From contig NZ_NERX01000007.1 of assembly GCF_003063335.1 (NCBI RefSeq), positions 1 through 64,000 on the forward strand: a stretch of 64,000 nt of DNA. The letters are read 5' to 3'. This DNA comes from Limnohabitans sp. MMS-10A-192 (lineage in GTDB: Bacteria > Pseudomonadota > Gammaproteobacteria > Burkholderiales > Burkholderiaceae_C). Under the pieces are notes generated by a model. That model searched no databases and had not been told where the DNA came from. It saw nothing but the letters and a program-made list of their open reading frames with translations. A program made the position numbers and the translations under genes. Shown piece after piece: positions 17,349-25,276 of the stretch (position 1 is its first letter; every line of letters starts with the position of its first letter).

Positions 17349-19919
17349 TCAAGCAGCGGCTTTGACCTTTTCGGTGATGTAGGCCAAGGCCTCTTCCACC
17401 TGGTCGATCAGGATCAGGCACAGGTCACCATCCTTCAGTCGGGCCAATGCCTTGTCGATGGCATTGAACTCACCCTGAATGTCTTCGACGTGGCTGGTGC
17501 GCTTGGCGCCTTGCAGACCTTCGCGCAGGAGCTTGAGCACCTCACCGTCGGCGCGGCCACGTTGGCAGGCGTCCTGGTAAAGCAGCACATCGTCGAAAGC
17601 CGCCCCCAGAATTTGGGTTTGGTCACGGATGTCCTGGTCGCGCCGGTCACCTGCGCCGCTGATCACCACCAGCCGTTTTTTGGCGGGCATGTTGTCCACC
17701 GCCTGCACCAGTGCCTGGATGGCATCGGGGTTGTGGCCGTAGTCGGCGATGAGGGTGGCGCCTTTGTAGTCAAAAATATTGAAGCGACCGGGCACGCCCT
17801 GGATGTCACTGATGAAGGTCGCCAGGCCTTGGGCGATCGCGTCCCAGGGCACGTTCACGGCCCAGGCGGCGGCCACAGCGGCCATCACGTTTTCGGTTTG
17901 GAAGCCGATCTGGCCCTGGCGGGTCAGCGGTACATTGGCCAAAGGGATGCGGAAAATTTGCTTGCCTTTTTGGGCCACGATGTCGCCGTCATCGGTGAAG
18001 ACCACGCGCTTGCCTTGGGCTCGGTGGGCCGCCAGCACAGGCTGGTTGCCGTCGAGGGCAAAAAAGGTCACATCGCCGGGGCAATGGTGTGCCATGGACA
18101 CCACGGCCGGATCGGCTGCATTGAGCACGGCAGTGCCGCTTTGCGCCACGTTGAGCACGATCACGCGCTTGAGCACCGACAGGTCTTCAAGCGTGGTGAT
18201 GTAGTTCAAACCCAGGTGGTCGCCAGCGCCCATGTTGGTGACGATGGCCACCTGGCAGCGGTCAAAGGCCAAGCCTTCGCGCAGCAAGCCACCACGGGCG
18301 GTCTCGAACACAGCGGCATCCACATCGGGGTGCATCAACACATTGCGTGCACTGCGTGGGCCACTGCAGTCACCAGAATCGGTCTGGCGACCGTTGACGT
18401 ACACGCCATCGGTGTTGGTCATGCCCACGCGCAGGCCCTGGGCCTTGAGCAGATGAGCAGTCAGACGCACGGTGGTGGTCTTGCCATTGGTGCCGGTCAC
18501 GGCAATCACTGGCACGCGGCCGTTGTCTCCGTTGGGGTACATGTGGTCGATCACGGCCTTGCCCACGTCACGGCCCTTGCCATAAGAGGGGCTGATGTGC
18601 ATGCGCAGTCCGGGGGCGGCATTGACTTCCACGATGCCGCCGTTTTGCTCTTCCAGAGGGCGCATGACGGATTCACACACCACGTCCACACCGCAGATGT
18701 CCAGGCCCACCATCTGGGCGGCCTCGATCACGCGGGCGGCCACTTCGGGGTGCACGTCGTCGGTCACATCGGTGGCTGTTCCGCCGGTCGACAGGTTGGC
18801 GTTGTTGCGCAAAATGACGCGACTGCCCTTGACGGGTACCGATTCGGGCTCCATGCCCTGCTCGCGCAGGCGGCCAATCGCGATGTCGTCAAAACGGATT
18901 TTGGTCAGCGATGTGGAGTGGCCTGTGCCCCGCCGTGGGTCGGCATTGACCTGGTCCACCAACTGGCGCACGGTGTGCTTGCCATCACCGACCACCAGTG
19001 GCGGTTCGCGGCGCGAAGCGGCCACCAGCTTGTTGCCCACCACCAGCAAACGGTAGTCGTGGCCGGGCAGGAATTTCTCGACCATGACCACGCCATAACG
19101 CACGGCGGTGGCATAGGCGGCATCGAAGGCTGTGCGGTCGGTGATGTTGACCGACACGCCTTTGCCCTGGTTGCCATCTTGGGGTTTGACCACGACGGGC
19201 AGACCGACTTCTTGGGCAACGGCCCAAGCTTCTTCGATGTTGTGAGCAGGACGGCCCATGGGCACCGGCACGCCAGCGGCATGCAGCAAGCTCTTGGTCA
19301 GGTCTTTGTCCTGGGCAATCGATTCCGCAATGGCGCTGGTGGAGTCGATTTCAGCAGCCTGGATGCGGCGCTGTTTGGCGCCCCAACCGAATTGCACCAG
19401 ACTGCCATCGGTGAGGCGTCGAATGGGCACGCCTCGGGCGACGGCTGCATCTACGATGGCGCCAGTTGAGGGGCCCAGGCGCACATCTTCGTCGAGTTCA
19501 TGAAGCTGGGCGATGGCCGCTTCCAGATCAAAACCCATGCCTGCGATGGCCGCTTTGCACAATTGTTCTGCCAATTCCAGGGCCTGTCGACCAACAGACT
19601 CTTCGGAGTATTCGATGACCACTTGGTACACGCCCGGCTCTTGCGTGGGCGTGGTCCGACTGAACGAGACTGGGCAGCCGGCCTGCGTTTGCAGACCGAG
19701 AGTCACTTTTTCAAGTGCATGGGCCATGGTGATGGTCTGGCCCGGGCGCAGGCTGTGAAAAGGCCCCACCTCTGGAAAAATGCGGCGCAATTGCTGCTCA
19801 ACCGGGTGTTGAGGACTTAGCCCCTGCTCGTCAGTTGTGCAGGTGATGATGGCTTCAATGGCCGTGTGGCGGCTCCACAAGTTGGGGCCGCGCAGGGCGC
19901 GAATTCGGGACACTTCCAT
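17349..19919 (-). CDS. cphA: Cyanophycin synthetase (CphA)
   Basis: This 856-residue enzyme polymerises Asp and Arg into cyanophycin (multi-L-arginyl-poly-L-aspartate), a nitrogen storage polymer. The N-terminal domain begins MEVSRIRALRGPNLWSRHTA. The ATP-grasp domain (about 220-470) has 'VVKPQDGNQGKGVSVNI' and 'GGIVEVNAAPGLRMHISPSYG'. The Mur-ligase-like domain has the intact P-loop VTGTNGKTTT (about 474-483), 'FETARGGLLREG' and 'LIADYGHNPDAI'. Its length is normal for the family (about 850-900). The ATG at 19919 has AGGAA upstream; an upstream in-frame extension to 19994 would overlap the preceding gene. It lies 34 bp downstream of the paralogue and is probably co-transcribed. Confidence 0.93.
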   Translation of the reverse strand: MEVSRIRALRGPNLWSRHTAIEAIITCTTDEQGLSPQHPVEQQLRRIFPEVGPFHSLRPGQTITMAHALEKVTLGLQTQAGCPVSFSRTTPTQEPGVYQVVIEYSEESVGRQALELAEQLCKAAIAGMGFDLEAAIAQLHELDEDVRLGPSTGAIVDAAVARGVPIRRLTDGSLVQFGWGAKQRRIQAAEIDSTSAIAESIAQDKDLTKSLLHAAGVPVPMGRPAHNIEEAWAVAQEVGLPVVVKPQDGNQGKGVSVNITDRTAFDAAYATAVRYGVVMVEKFLPGHDYRLLVVGNKLVAASRREPPLVVGDGKHTVRQLVDQVNADPRRGTGHSTSLTKIRFDDIAIGRLREQGMEPESVPVKGSRVILRNNANLSTGGTATDVTDDVHPEVAARVIEAAQMVGLDICGVDVVCESVMRPLEEQNGGIVEVNAAPGLRMHISPSYGKGRDVGKAVIDHMYPNGDNGRVPVIAVTGTNGKTTTVRLTAHLLKAQGLRVGMTNTDGVYVNGRQTDSGDCSGPRSARNVLMHPDVDAAVFETARGGLLREGLAFDRCQVAIVTNMGAGDHLGLNYITTLEDLSVLKRVIVLNVAQSGTAVLNAADPAVVSMAHHCPGDVTFFALDGNQPVLAAHRAQGKRVVFTDDGDIVAQKGKQIFRIPLANVPLTRQGQIGFQTENVMAAVAAAWAVNVPWDAIAQGLATFISDIQGVPGRFNIFDYKGATLIADYGHNPDAIQALVQAVDNMPAKKRLVVISGAGDRRDQDIRDQTQILGAAFDDVLLYQDACQRGRADGEVLKLLREGLQGAKRTSHVEDIQGEFNAIDKALARLKDGDLCLILIDQVEEALAYITEKVKAAA

Positions 19920-19953
19920 GGGTATGGGTTCCTGTTGTTCTTCTGGGGCCGCG

Positions 19954-22125
19954 TCAGGCGGCAGAGGTTTGGCCGTAGCTCTTGACGCCGGCACGGATCA
20001 AGTCGGCACCCATGTCCATGGCCCATGCGGCGCAAGCGGCAATCAGCATGTCACTTTGGCTGAGGGTGTCTGTTTTGAGCAGGCGAGCCACGGCCGGGCG
20101 CTGAATGGACAGCACGGCGTGCTCCTTGCTGCCTTCGGCCAGGATCAATTGCCCGTCACGCCAAAAGCCCACGCGACCACCTTCTGCGCGGTGCGCACTC
20201 AGTCGTGCTTCGAATTCGTCTGGGGCATACAGGATCACCCCACCGTCGCTGTACTGCGCCAGATCGGCGACCGCTTCGTCGGCCGCATTGAGCACGGCGT
20301 AACCGTTGCTCAGCACCAGGTCGATCTGGGTGCGGATGTAACTGGGCATTTTGTCGTCGGGGCCGGGGTACAGGTCTTCCAGGGGCGCAGCCTTGGGCAT
20401 GCTGGTGACGATGCCAACTTGGCAGCGGTCGTAGGGCAGACCTTGGGTCAACAGACGGCGCGCATCGCTTTCAAACACCGCGGCTTGTACCGAGCGGTTG
20501 ACCAGCAGGCGCTCGGCCTGCTCGAAGTCCATGGCTTTGCTTGTTTGCAGGCAGCGCTGGTTCATGTACAGGCCGTCCGCACAGGCCAAGCCCGTGTAAA
20601 GGCCCTGCAAGTGCAAGAGCCAGGCGATCAGCTTGGCACTGCGCGTGGTATCGCCATCGCCTATCAGTCCGACCAATGGAATGCGGCCATTTTCCTTGGA
20701 AGGAATGAGGTGCTCGGCGATGGCCTGGCCCACGGGGCGGGGCTGGCCCACAGCGGGGTTCAGGTGCATCAGCAAGCTGGGGCCTGCATTGACTTCGACC
20801 ACCACGCCCTGGTCGCCCAAGGGCTGGCGGATGTCCGGGGTGACCACGTCCACGCCCGCAATGTCCAGGCCCACCATGCGGGCGGCCAGCACGGCTTGTG
20901 CAGCCACATCGGGGTGTACCACATCGGTCACGTCGGTGGTCATGTTGCCGGTGCGCTTGACCAGAACGGTCTGACCGGTTTCTGGCACGCTGTCGGGCGT
21001 CAGGCCTTGGCGAGCCAGCTCAAGCACTTCGGGGCTGTTCTCGCGCAGTTTGACCAGCTCGAGCGGCAAGCTGCCATCGCTGCCGCGACGGGGGTCTGCG
21101 TTGATTTGCAAGTCAACCAGTTCAAGTACCGTGTGTTGGCCGTCACCGATGACGCTGGCGGTTTCGCCTTGGCTGGCCGCCACCATCCGGTCGCCCACCA
21201 CCAGCAGGCGGTGCTCGGAGCCGCGGATGAAACGCTCAACGATGACCTCGCTGCCTTGCTCCAAGGCGATGGCATAAGCGGCTTCGATGTCGGCTTGGCT
21301 GCTCAGGTCCAGCGATACACCGCGTGCGCGGTTGCCATCGCTGGGCTTGACGCACACGGGCAGACCGATCTCTTGTGCAGCTGCCCAGGCCGCAGCAGGG
21401 CTGTCCACCACCTGGCCTTCGGGCACGGGCACGCCGCACATGGCCAGCAGGTTCTTGGTCAGGTCCTTGTCTTTGGAAATGCCTTCGGCAATGGCGCTGG
21501 TGCGGTCGGTCTCGGCGGTCCAAATGCGGCGCTGGTTCACGCCGTGTCCCAGTTGTACCAAGTTGCCCGTGTTCAGACGGATGTAGGGTACGCGGCGCTC
21601 GTAAGCTGCCTCCACAATGCTGGCGGTGCTGGGTCCCACATACAGGCTGTCGACCAGGTCGGTCAGTTTGGCAATGGCGCTAGGCACGTCATAAGGGGTG
21701 TCGTGGATGGCGGCCAGAATCAACTCGCGTGCCATTTCCAGCGAGGTGCGGCCCACGGTTTCGTGGTCGGTGCGGATGACCACTTTGTAAACACCACGAG
21801 GCCCAGCTTCGCGGGCCTTGCCAAAGCTCATGGACATGCCGGCGCGGGTTTGCAGCTCCAAGCTGACGTGTTCAAGAATGTGACCCGCCCATGTCCCGTT
21901 GTCCAGGCGCTGAAAGAAACCGCCATAAACACCCGGTGTGCAGTAGTGTTCGATCATCTGGGGCAACCAAGCCTTGAGACGGTCGTTGAACCCGGGCAGT
22001 AAATTTGAAGGGAAGTCTTCCAGTTCACCGATATCGATCAGTGCTTCGATGACCGAGCGGTAAGTCCAGATGTTGGGCCCGCGCAAATAAGTCATGCGCA
22101 GGAATTGGATGTTTTTGGCGCTCAT
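19954..22125 (-). CDS. Cyanophycin synthetase-like protein with degenerate Mur-ligase half (CphA'/CphA2-like)
   Basis: This 723-residue CphA paralogue is the first gene of the cph operon. The N-terminal and ATP-grasp domains look intact ('VCVKPSDGNRARGVSLDL', 'IVERFIRGSEHRLLVVGDRMVAAS', 'VVVEVNAGPSLLMHLNPAVG'). In the Mur-ligase domain the P-loop position reads GLIGDGDTTRSAKL (about 483-496), without the GTNGKT lysine. The protein ends about 130 residues earlier than CphA, removing the C-terminal Mur-ligase lobe. By analogy with cyanobacterial CphA2 it may use beta-Asp-Arg dipeptides with only the ATP-grasp site. This is inference. The start at ATG 22125 (MSAKNIQFLRMTYLRGPNIW) is the family-like one. 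Confidence 0.85.
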   Translation of the reverse strand: MSAKNIQFLRMTYLRGPNIWTYRSVIEALIDIGELEDFPSNLLPGFNDRLKAWLPQMIEHYCTPGVYGGFFQRLDNGTWAGHILEHVSLELQTRAGMSMSFGKAREAGPRGVYKVVIRTDHETVGRTSLEMARELILAAIHDTPYDVPSAIAKLTDLVDSLYVGPSTASIVEAAYERRVPYIRLNTGNLVQLGHGVNQRRIWTAETDRTSAIAEGISKDKDLTKNLLAMCGVPVPEGQVVDSPAAAWAAAQEIGLPVCVKPSDGNRARGVSLDLSSQADIEAAYAIALEQGSEVIVERFIRGSEHRLLVVGDRMVAASQGETASVIGDGQHTVLELVDLQINADPRRGSDGSLPLELVKLRENSPEVLELARQGLTPDSVPETGQTVLVKRTGNMTTDVTDVVHPDVAAQAVLAARMVGLDIAGVDVVTPDIRQPLGDQGVVVEVNAGPSLLMHLNPAVGQPRPVGQAIAEHLIPSKENGRIPLVGLIGDGDTTRSAKLIAWLLHLQGLYTGLACADGLYMNQRCLQTSKAMDFEQAERLLVNRSVQAAVFESDARRLLTQGLPYDRCQVGIVTSMPKAAPLEDLYPGPDDKMPSYIRTQIDLVLSNGYAVLNAADEAVADLAQYSDGGVILYAPDEFEARLSAHRAEGGRVGFWRDGQLILAEGSKEHAVLSIQRPAVARLLKTDTLSQSDMLIAACAAWAMDMGADLIRAGVKSYGQTSAA

Positions 22126-22148
22126 GGATGGGGGGTGCAGCGATACAA

Positions 22149-22162
22149 TGATCGGCTGATCA
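22149..22162. promoter_or_regulatory. Perfect palindrome upstream of the cph operon
   Basis: TGATC (22149-22153) and GATCA (22158-22162) are complementary around GGCT. It lies 24 bp upstream of the CphA' start in the 177-bp divergent region shared with the ABC transporter gene. It could be a regulator site. No regulator is encoded nearby. Confidence 0.35.
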
Positions 22163-22302
22163 GGTAGCGGCCAAAGTGTTGACAAGAAGCTCAGGATTCA
22201 AAAAATTCATGGGCAATTTTGTTGCAGTCTTTGGCCAAATCAATGGTTGTTTTTTTTGCGGCTCGCCCATTGGGCATGCCGGGCTATTAGCGGTTCACCT
22301 TC

Positions 22303-24597
22303 ATGACTCCAACACTTTCTTCTGTCTTGCCGCGCTCGGTGGTTCCGGATGCGTGGCAGGCCGAGGTTTCTTCGCATCTTCAATCAGAAGAAAACGTTTC
22401 AGCCTGGTTGGAGGTTGACCTTGATGGCGAGCTGCTCTTTGCTAAAAATGTCATTATTTTGACCGATCGGCGGGTTTTATCGCCCGGTGATGCAGAAAAA
22501 AGTTGGCAAAGCTGGCCTTTGCAGCCCGATTTGAGCCTGAAACTGAGTGACCACGCGGGTGTGGGGACCTTGGAGCTGGCCCATCCTGGCGGTCGGCTGG
22601 GTGTCTGGCGCTTCACTTTGGGCCTGCAATCGACCGTAGCGCGCTGGGTCAGCCAGTTTGAAAACCAGATGGCACAGCTGGCAGGGGATGGCCGTCCCCT
22701 GCAAAAAGCCTTGGCGGTCTCGGTCTGCCCGGTGTGTCAGGCGGTCATGCGCGAGGACGATGACGAATGCCCCAGCTGCGGCCGCGAAGACCTGGCACCC
22801 CCATCCACCTGGACCCTGCTCAAGCTCTGGCGTTTTGCCAAGCCCTACAAGCGGTCCCTGCTGGGCGGTTTTGTCCTGACGCTGGCATCGACCGCGGCCA
22901 CCTTGGTGCCGCCGTACCTGACCATGCCCTTGATGGACGACATCCTGATCCCTTACCAAAACGGTGCGCCGATCGATCCGTCTTTGGTGTCCATGTACCT
23001 GCTGGGCCTGCTCGGCGCCGCTTTGCTCGCCTGGGTCTTGGGCTGGGCCAAGACCTACATTCTGGCGCTGGTGTCCGAGCGCATCGGCGCGGACCTGCGC
23101 ACCACCACTTATGAGCACCTGCTCAAGTTGTCCTTGGAATATTTCGGCGATCGCCGCACCGGCGACTTGATTGCCCGCATCGGCAACGAGACCGACCGCA
23201 TCAACGTGTTCTTGTCCTTGCACCTGCTGGACTTTGCCACCGACGTGCTGATGATTGTGATGACGGCGGTCATTTTGTTCACCATCAACCCCACCTTGGC
23301 CATGGTCACCTTGTTGCCGCTGCCTTTCATTGGCTGGCTGATCCATGTGGTGCGCGAGCGCTTGCGCACCGGCTTCGAAAAGATCGACCGCGTCTGGGCC
23401 GAAGTGACCAATGTGCTGGCCGACACGATTCCCGGCATTCGCGTGGTCAAGGCCTTTGCTCAGGAAGACCGCGAAGCCACCCGATTCAAGGACGCCAACC
23501 GCCACAACCTGATGGTCAACGACCGCCTCAACCGTGTCTGGGCCTTGTTCTCGCCCACGGTCACGCTGATGACCGAAGTGGGCTTGCTGGTGGTCTGGGG
23601 CTTTGGCATCTGGCTGGTCTCGGACGACAAGATCACGGTGGGTGTACTGACCGCATTCCTGGCCTACATCGGCCGGTTTTACGGCCGTTTGGACACGATG
23701 AGCCGCATCGTCTCGCACACCCAAAAAGCCGCTTCGGGCGCCAAGCGCATCTTCGACATCCTGGACCACGTCTCCAGCGTGCCCGAGCCGGTGAACCCTT
23801 TGCCGCTGCCGCCCGTGCAAGGCCGCATCACGGTGCGCGACGCCGGTTTCCGCTACGGCAACCGCGCCGTCATCCGCCAGCTCAACCTCGACATCCAGCC
23901 CGGTCAGATGATCGGTCTGGTGGGCCACAGCGGCTCGGGCAAGAGCACGTTGGTCAACCTGATCTGCCGCTTTTATGACCTGACCGAAGGCGCGATCGAG
24001 CTCGATGGCACCGACATCCGCCAACTCAAAATTGCCGACTACCGCAGCCAGATCGGTTTGGTCTTGCAAGAGCCCTTCCTGTTCTTCGGCACGATTGCCG
24101 ACAACATCGCCTACGGCAAACCCGGGGCGACCCGTGAAGACATCGTGGCCGCAGCCCGCGCAGCCCATGCCCATGAGTTCATCTTGCGCATGCCGCAGGG
24201 CTATGACTCGCTGGTGGGTGAGCGTGGTCAGGGCTTGTCGGGCGGTGAGCGCCAGCGCATCTCCATTGCGCGTGCCTTGTTGATCAACCCACGCATTTTG
24301 ATTCTGGACGAAGCCACTTCGGCGGTGGACACCGAGACCGAAAAAGAAATCCAGCGAGCCCTGGACAACCTGGTGCGCGGCCGCACCACGATTGCCATTG
24401 CCCACCGTTTGTCGACCTTGCGCAAGGCTGACCGCCTGGTGGTCATGGACAAAGGCGTGGTCGTGGAGGAGGGCTCGCACGACCAACTGATCGAAGCGCA
24501 GGGTGCGTACTGGCGCCTTTATGAAGCGCAGCAGCGCCAGGCCGAAGCCGAAGCGGTTTTGGGCGGCAGCACAGAAGAACAAAAGGTGAGCGCATGA
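22303..24597 (+). CDS. Cyanophycin-associated ABC transporter (fused membrane and ATPase domains)
   Basis: This is a 764-residue exporter-type half-transporter. Residues 1-135 form a soluble beta-rich domain ('VDLDGELLFAKNVIILTDRRVL'). A zinc ribbon follows (CPVC and CPSCG, residues about 142-161). The six-helix ABC membrane domain spans about 185-470. The ATPase domain carries GHSGSGKST (about 542), 'LSGGERQRISIARALL' (about 645) and ILILDEATSAVD. The family is recognised from its association with cyanophycin synthetase genes; its cargo is unknown. It is divergent from cphA' with a 177-bp control region. Its stop overlaps the DUF1854 start (ATGA), implying a coupled pair. Shine-Dalgarno sequence at ATG 22303 is weak. 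Confidence 0.88.
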   Translation: MTPTLSSVLPRSVVPDAWQAEVSSHLQSEENVSAWLEVDLDGELLFAKNVIILTDRRVLSPGDAEKSWQSWPLQPDLSLKLSDHAGVGTLELAHPGGRLGVWRFTLGLQSTVARWVSQFENQMAQLAGDGRPLQKALAVSVCPVCQAVMREDDDECPSCGREDLAPPSTWTLLKLWRFAKPYKRSLLGGFVLTLASTAATLVPPYLTMPLMDDILIPYQNGAPIDPSLVSMYLLGLLGAALLAWVLGWAKTYILALVSERIGADLRTTTYEHLLKLSLEYFGDRRTGDLIARIGNETDRINVFLSLHLLDFATDVLMIVMTAVILFTINPTLAMVTLLPLPFIGWLIHVVRERLRTGFEKIDRVWAEVTNVLADTIPGIRVVKAFAQEDREATRFKDANRHNLMVNDRLNRVWALFSPTVTLMTEVGLLVVWGFGIWLVSDDKITVGVLTAFLAYIGRFYGRLDTMSRIVSHTQKAASGAKRIFDILDHVSSVPEPVNPLPLPPVQGRITVRDAGFRYGNRAVIRQLNLDIQPGQMIGLVGHSGSGKSTLVNLICRFYDLTEGAIELDGTDIRQLKIADYRSQIGLVLQEPFLFFGTIADNIAYGKPGATREDIVAAARAAHAHEFILRMPQGYDSLVGERGQGLSGGERQRISIARALLINPRILILDEATSAVDTETEKEIQRALDNLVRGRTTIAIAHRLSTLRKADRLVVMDKGVVVEEGSHDQLIEAQGAYWRLYEAQQRQAEAEAVLGGSTEEQKVSA

Positions 24598-25058
24598 ACG
24601 CATTCGAATTGCAACGCGATGCCTTTGGCCTCTGGGCCTTGGTCTTGGCCGACGGCACGCGCCATTCACCCGTGACGGCCATTCGCGCCTACCCCATCAC
24701 AGACCCTGACGGTGGTGTGGCCCTCATGGACGCCGAAGGCCACGAACTGCTCTGGATCGACCAGCTGGCCCAATTGGCAACAGATGTGCGCAGCCAAGTC
24801 ATGCAAGCACTGACGGAGCGCGAGTTTCTGCCGGTGATTGAAAAGCTCGAAGGCGTCAGCAGCTTTGCCACGCCCAGCACTTGGACGGTGGTGACCAACC
24901 GCGGCACTGCGCAGTTTCTGCTCAAAGGCGAGGAAGACATCCGCCGCCTGACCGGTACCGTGCTGCTGATCAACGACGCCGATGGCGTGCAGTACATGAT
25001 CCGCGACCTGGCGGCCATGGACAAACACTCGCGCAAACTGCTCGACCGCTTCCTGTAG
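24594..25058 (+). CDS. DUF1854 protein, cyanophycin-associated
   Basis: This is a 154-residue soluble protein of the DUF1854 family: 'RDAFGLWALVLADGTRHSPVTAIRAYPITDPDGGVALMDAEGHELLWIDQL' followed by 'LTEREFLPVIEKLEGVSSFATPSTWTVVTNRGTAQFLLKGEEDIRRL' and a conserved end 'LLINDADGVQYMIRDLAAMDKHSRKLLDRFL'. The family is named in current annotation for its link to cyanophycin metabolism, and its biochemical role is unknown. It is translationally coupled to the ABC transporter by a four-base overlap, so it probably acts with it. A palindrome starts at the base after its stop codon. Confidence 0.88.
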   Translation: MNAFELQRDAFGLWALVLADGTRHSPVTAIRAYPITDPDGGVALMDAEGHELLWIDQLAQLATDVRSQVMQALTEREFLPVIEKLEGVSSFATPSTWTVVTNRGTAQFLLKGEEDIRRLTGTVLLINDADGVQYMIRDLAAMDKHSRKLLDRFL

Positions 25059-25247
25059 GTCGGAGCTTTAGCTCCGACATGCGTTTGAGCCCCCATGTCA
25101 CCCCGGGCGAAGACCCGGGGTCCCTCTGCAGCTTCATGGATACCGGATCAAGTCCGGCATGACCATTTGTTGGCGGCTCGTCGGCACCTTCAGGTCCGAC
25201 AGGGGTGGTTTGGACGAAGGCGGCATGTCGGGGCTGAAGCCGCCGAC
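25059..25247. repeat. Cluster of three GTCGG...CCGAC palindromes
   Basis: Three palindromic units share GTCGG/CCGAC ends: 25059-25078 (perfect 8-bp arms GTCGGAGC / GCTCCGAC with a TTTA loop), 25180-25200 and 25227-25247. The last has the opposite orientation (loop CTGAAGC rather than CTTCAG). They resemble REP-type elements and are distinct from the GTCAT...ATGAC family, one copy of which lies between the first and second units. Confidence 0.6.
25097..25163. repeat. Intergenic palindromic repeat, copy B
   Basis: This 67-bp element begins GTCA and ends TGAC, with palindromes CCCCGGGC / its complement and TACCGGA-tcaag-TCCGGCA. It is a member of the same family as copies at 14995, 30106, 41198, 42120 and 43513, here in inverted order. 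It lies between the DUF1854 gene and the convergent MBL-fold gene. Confidence 0.8.
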
Positions 25248-25276
25248 CTGCAAGGGGCAAGTTCTATGCGCTCTTG

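Noticed and set aside
17490..24669. Very long open frames opposite cphA, cphA' and the ABC transporter (659, 721 and 730 codons)
   Set aside because: Shadow frames of well-recognised genes, with no domain, start or composition suggesting real coding.
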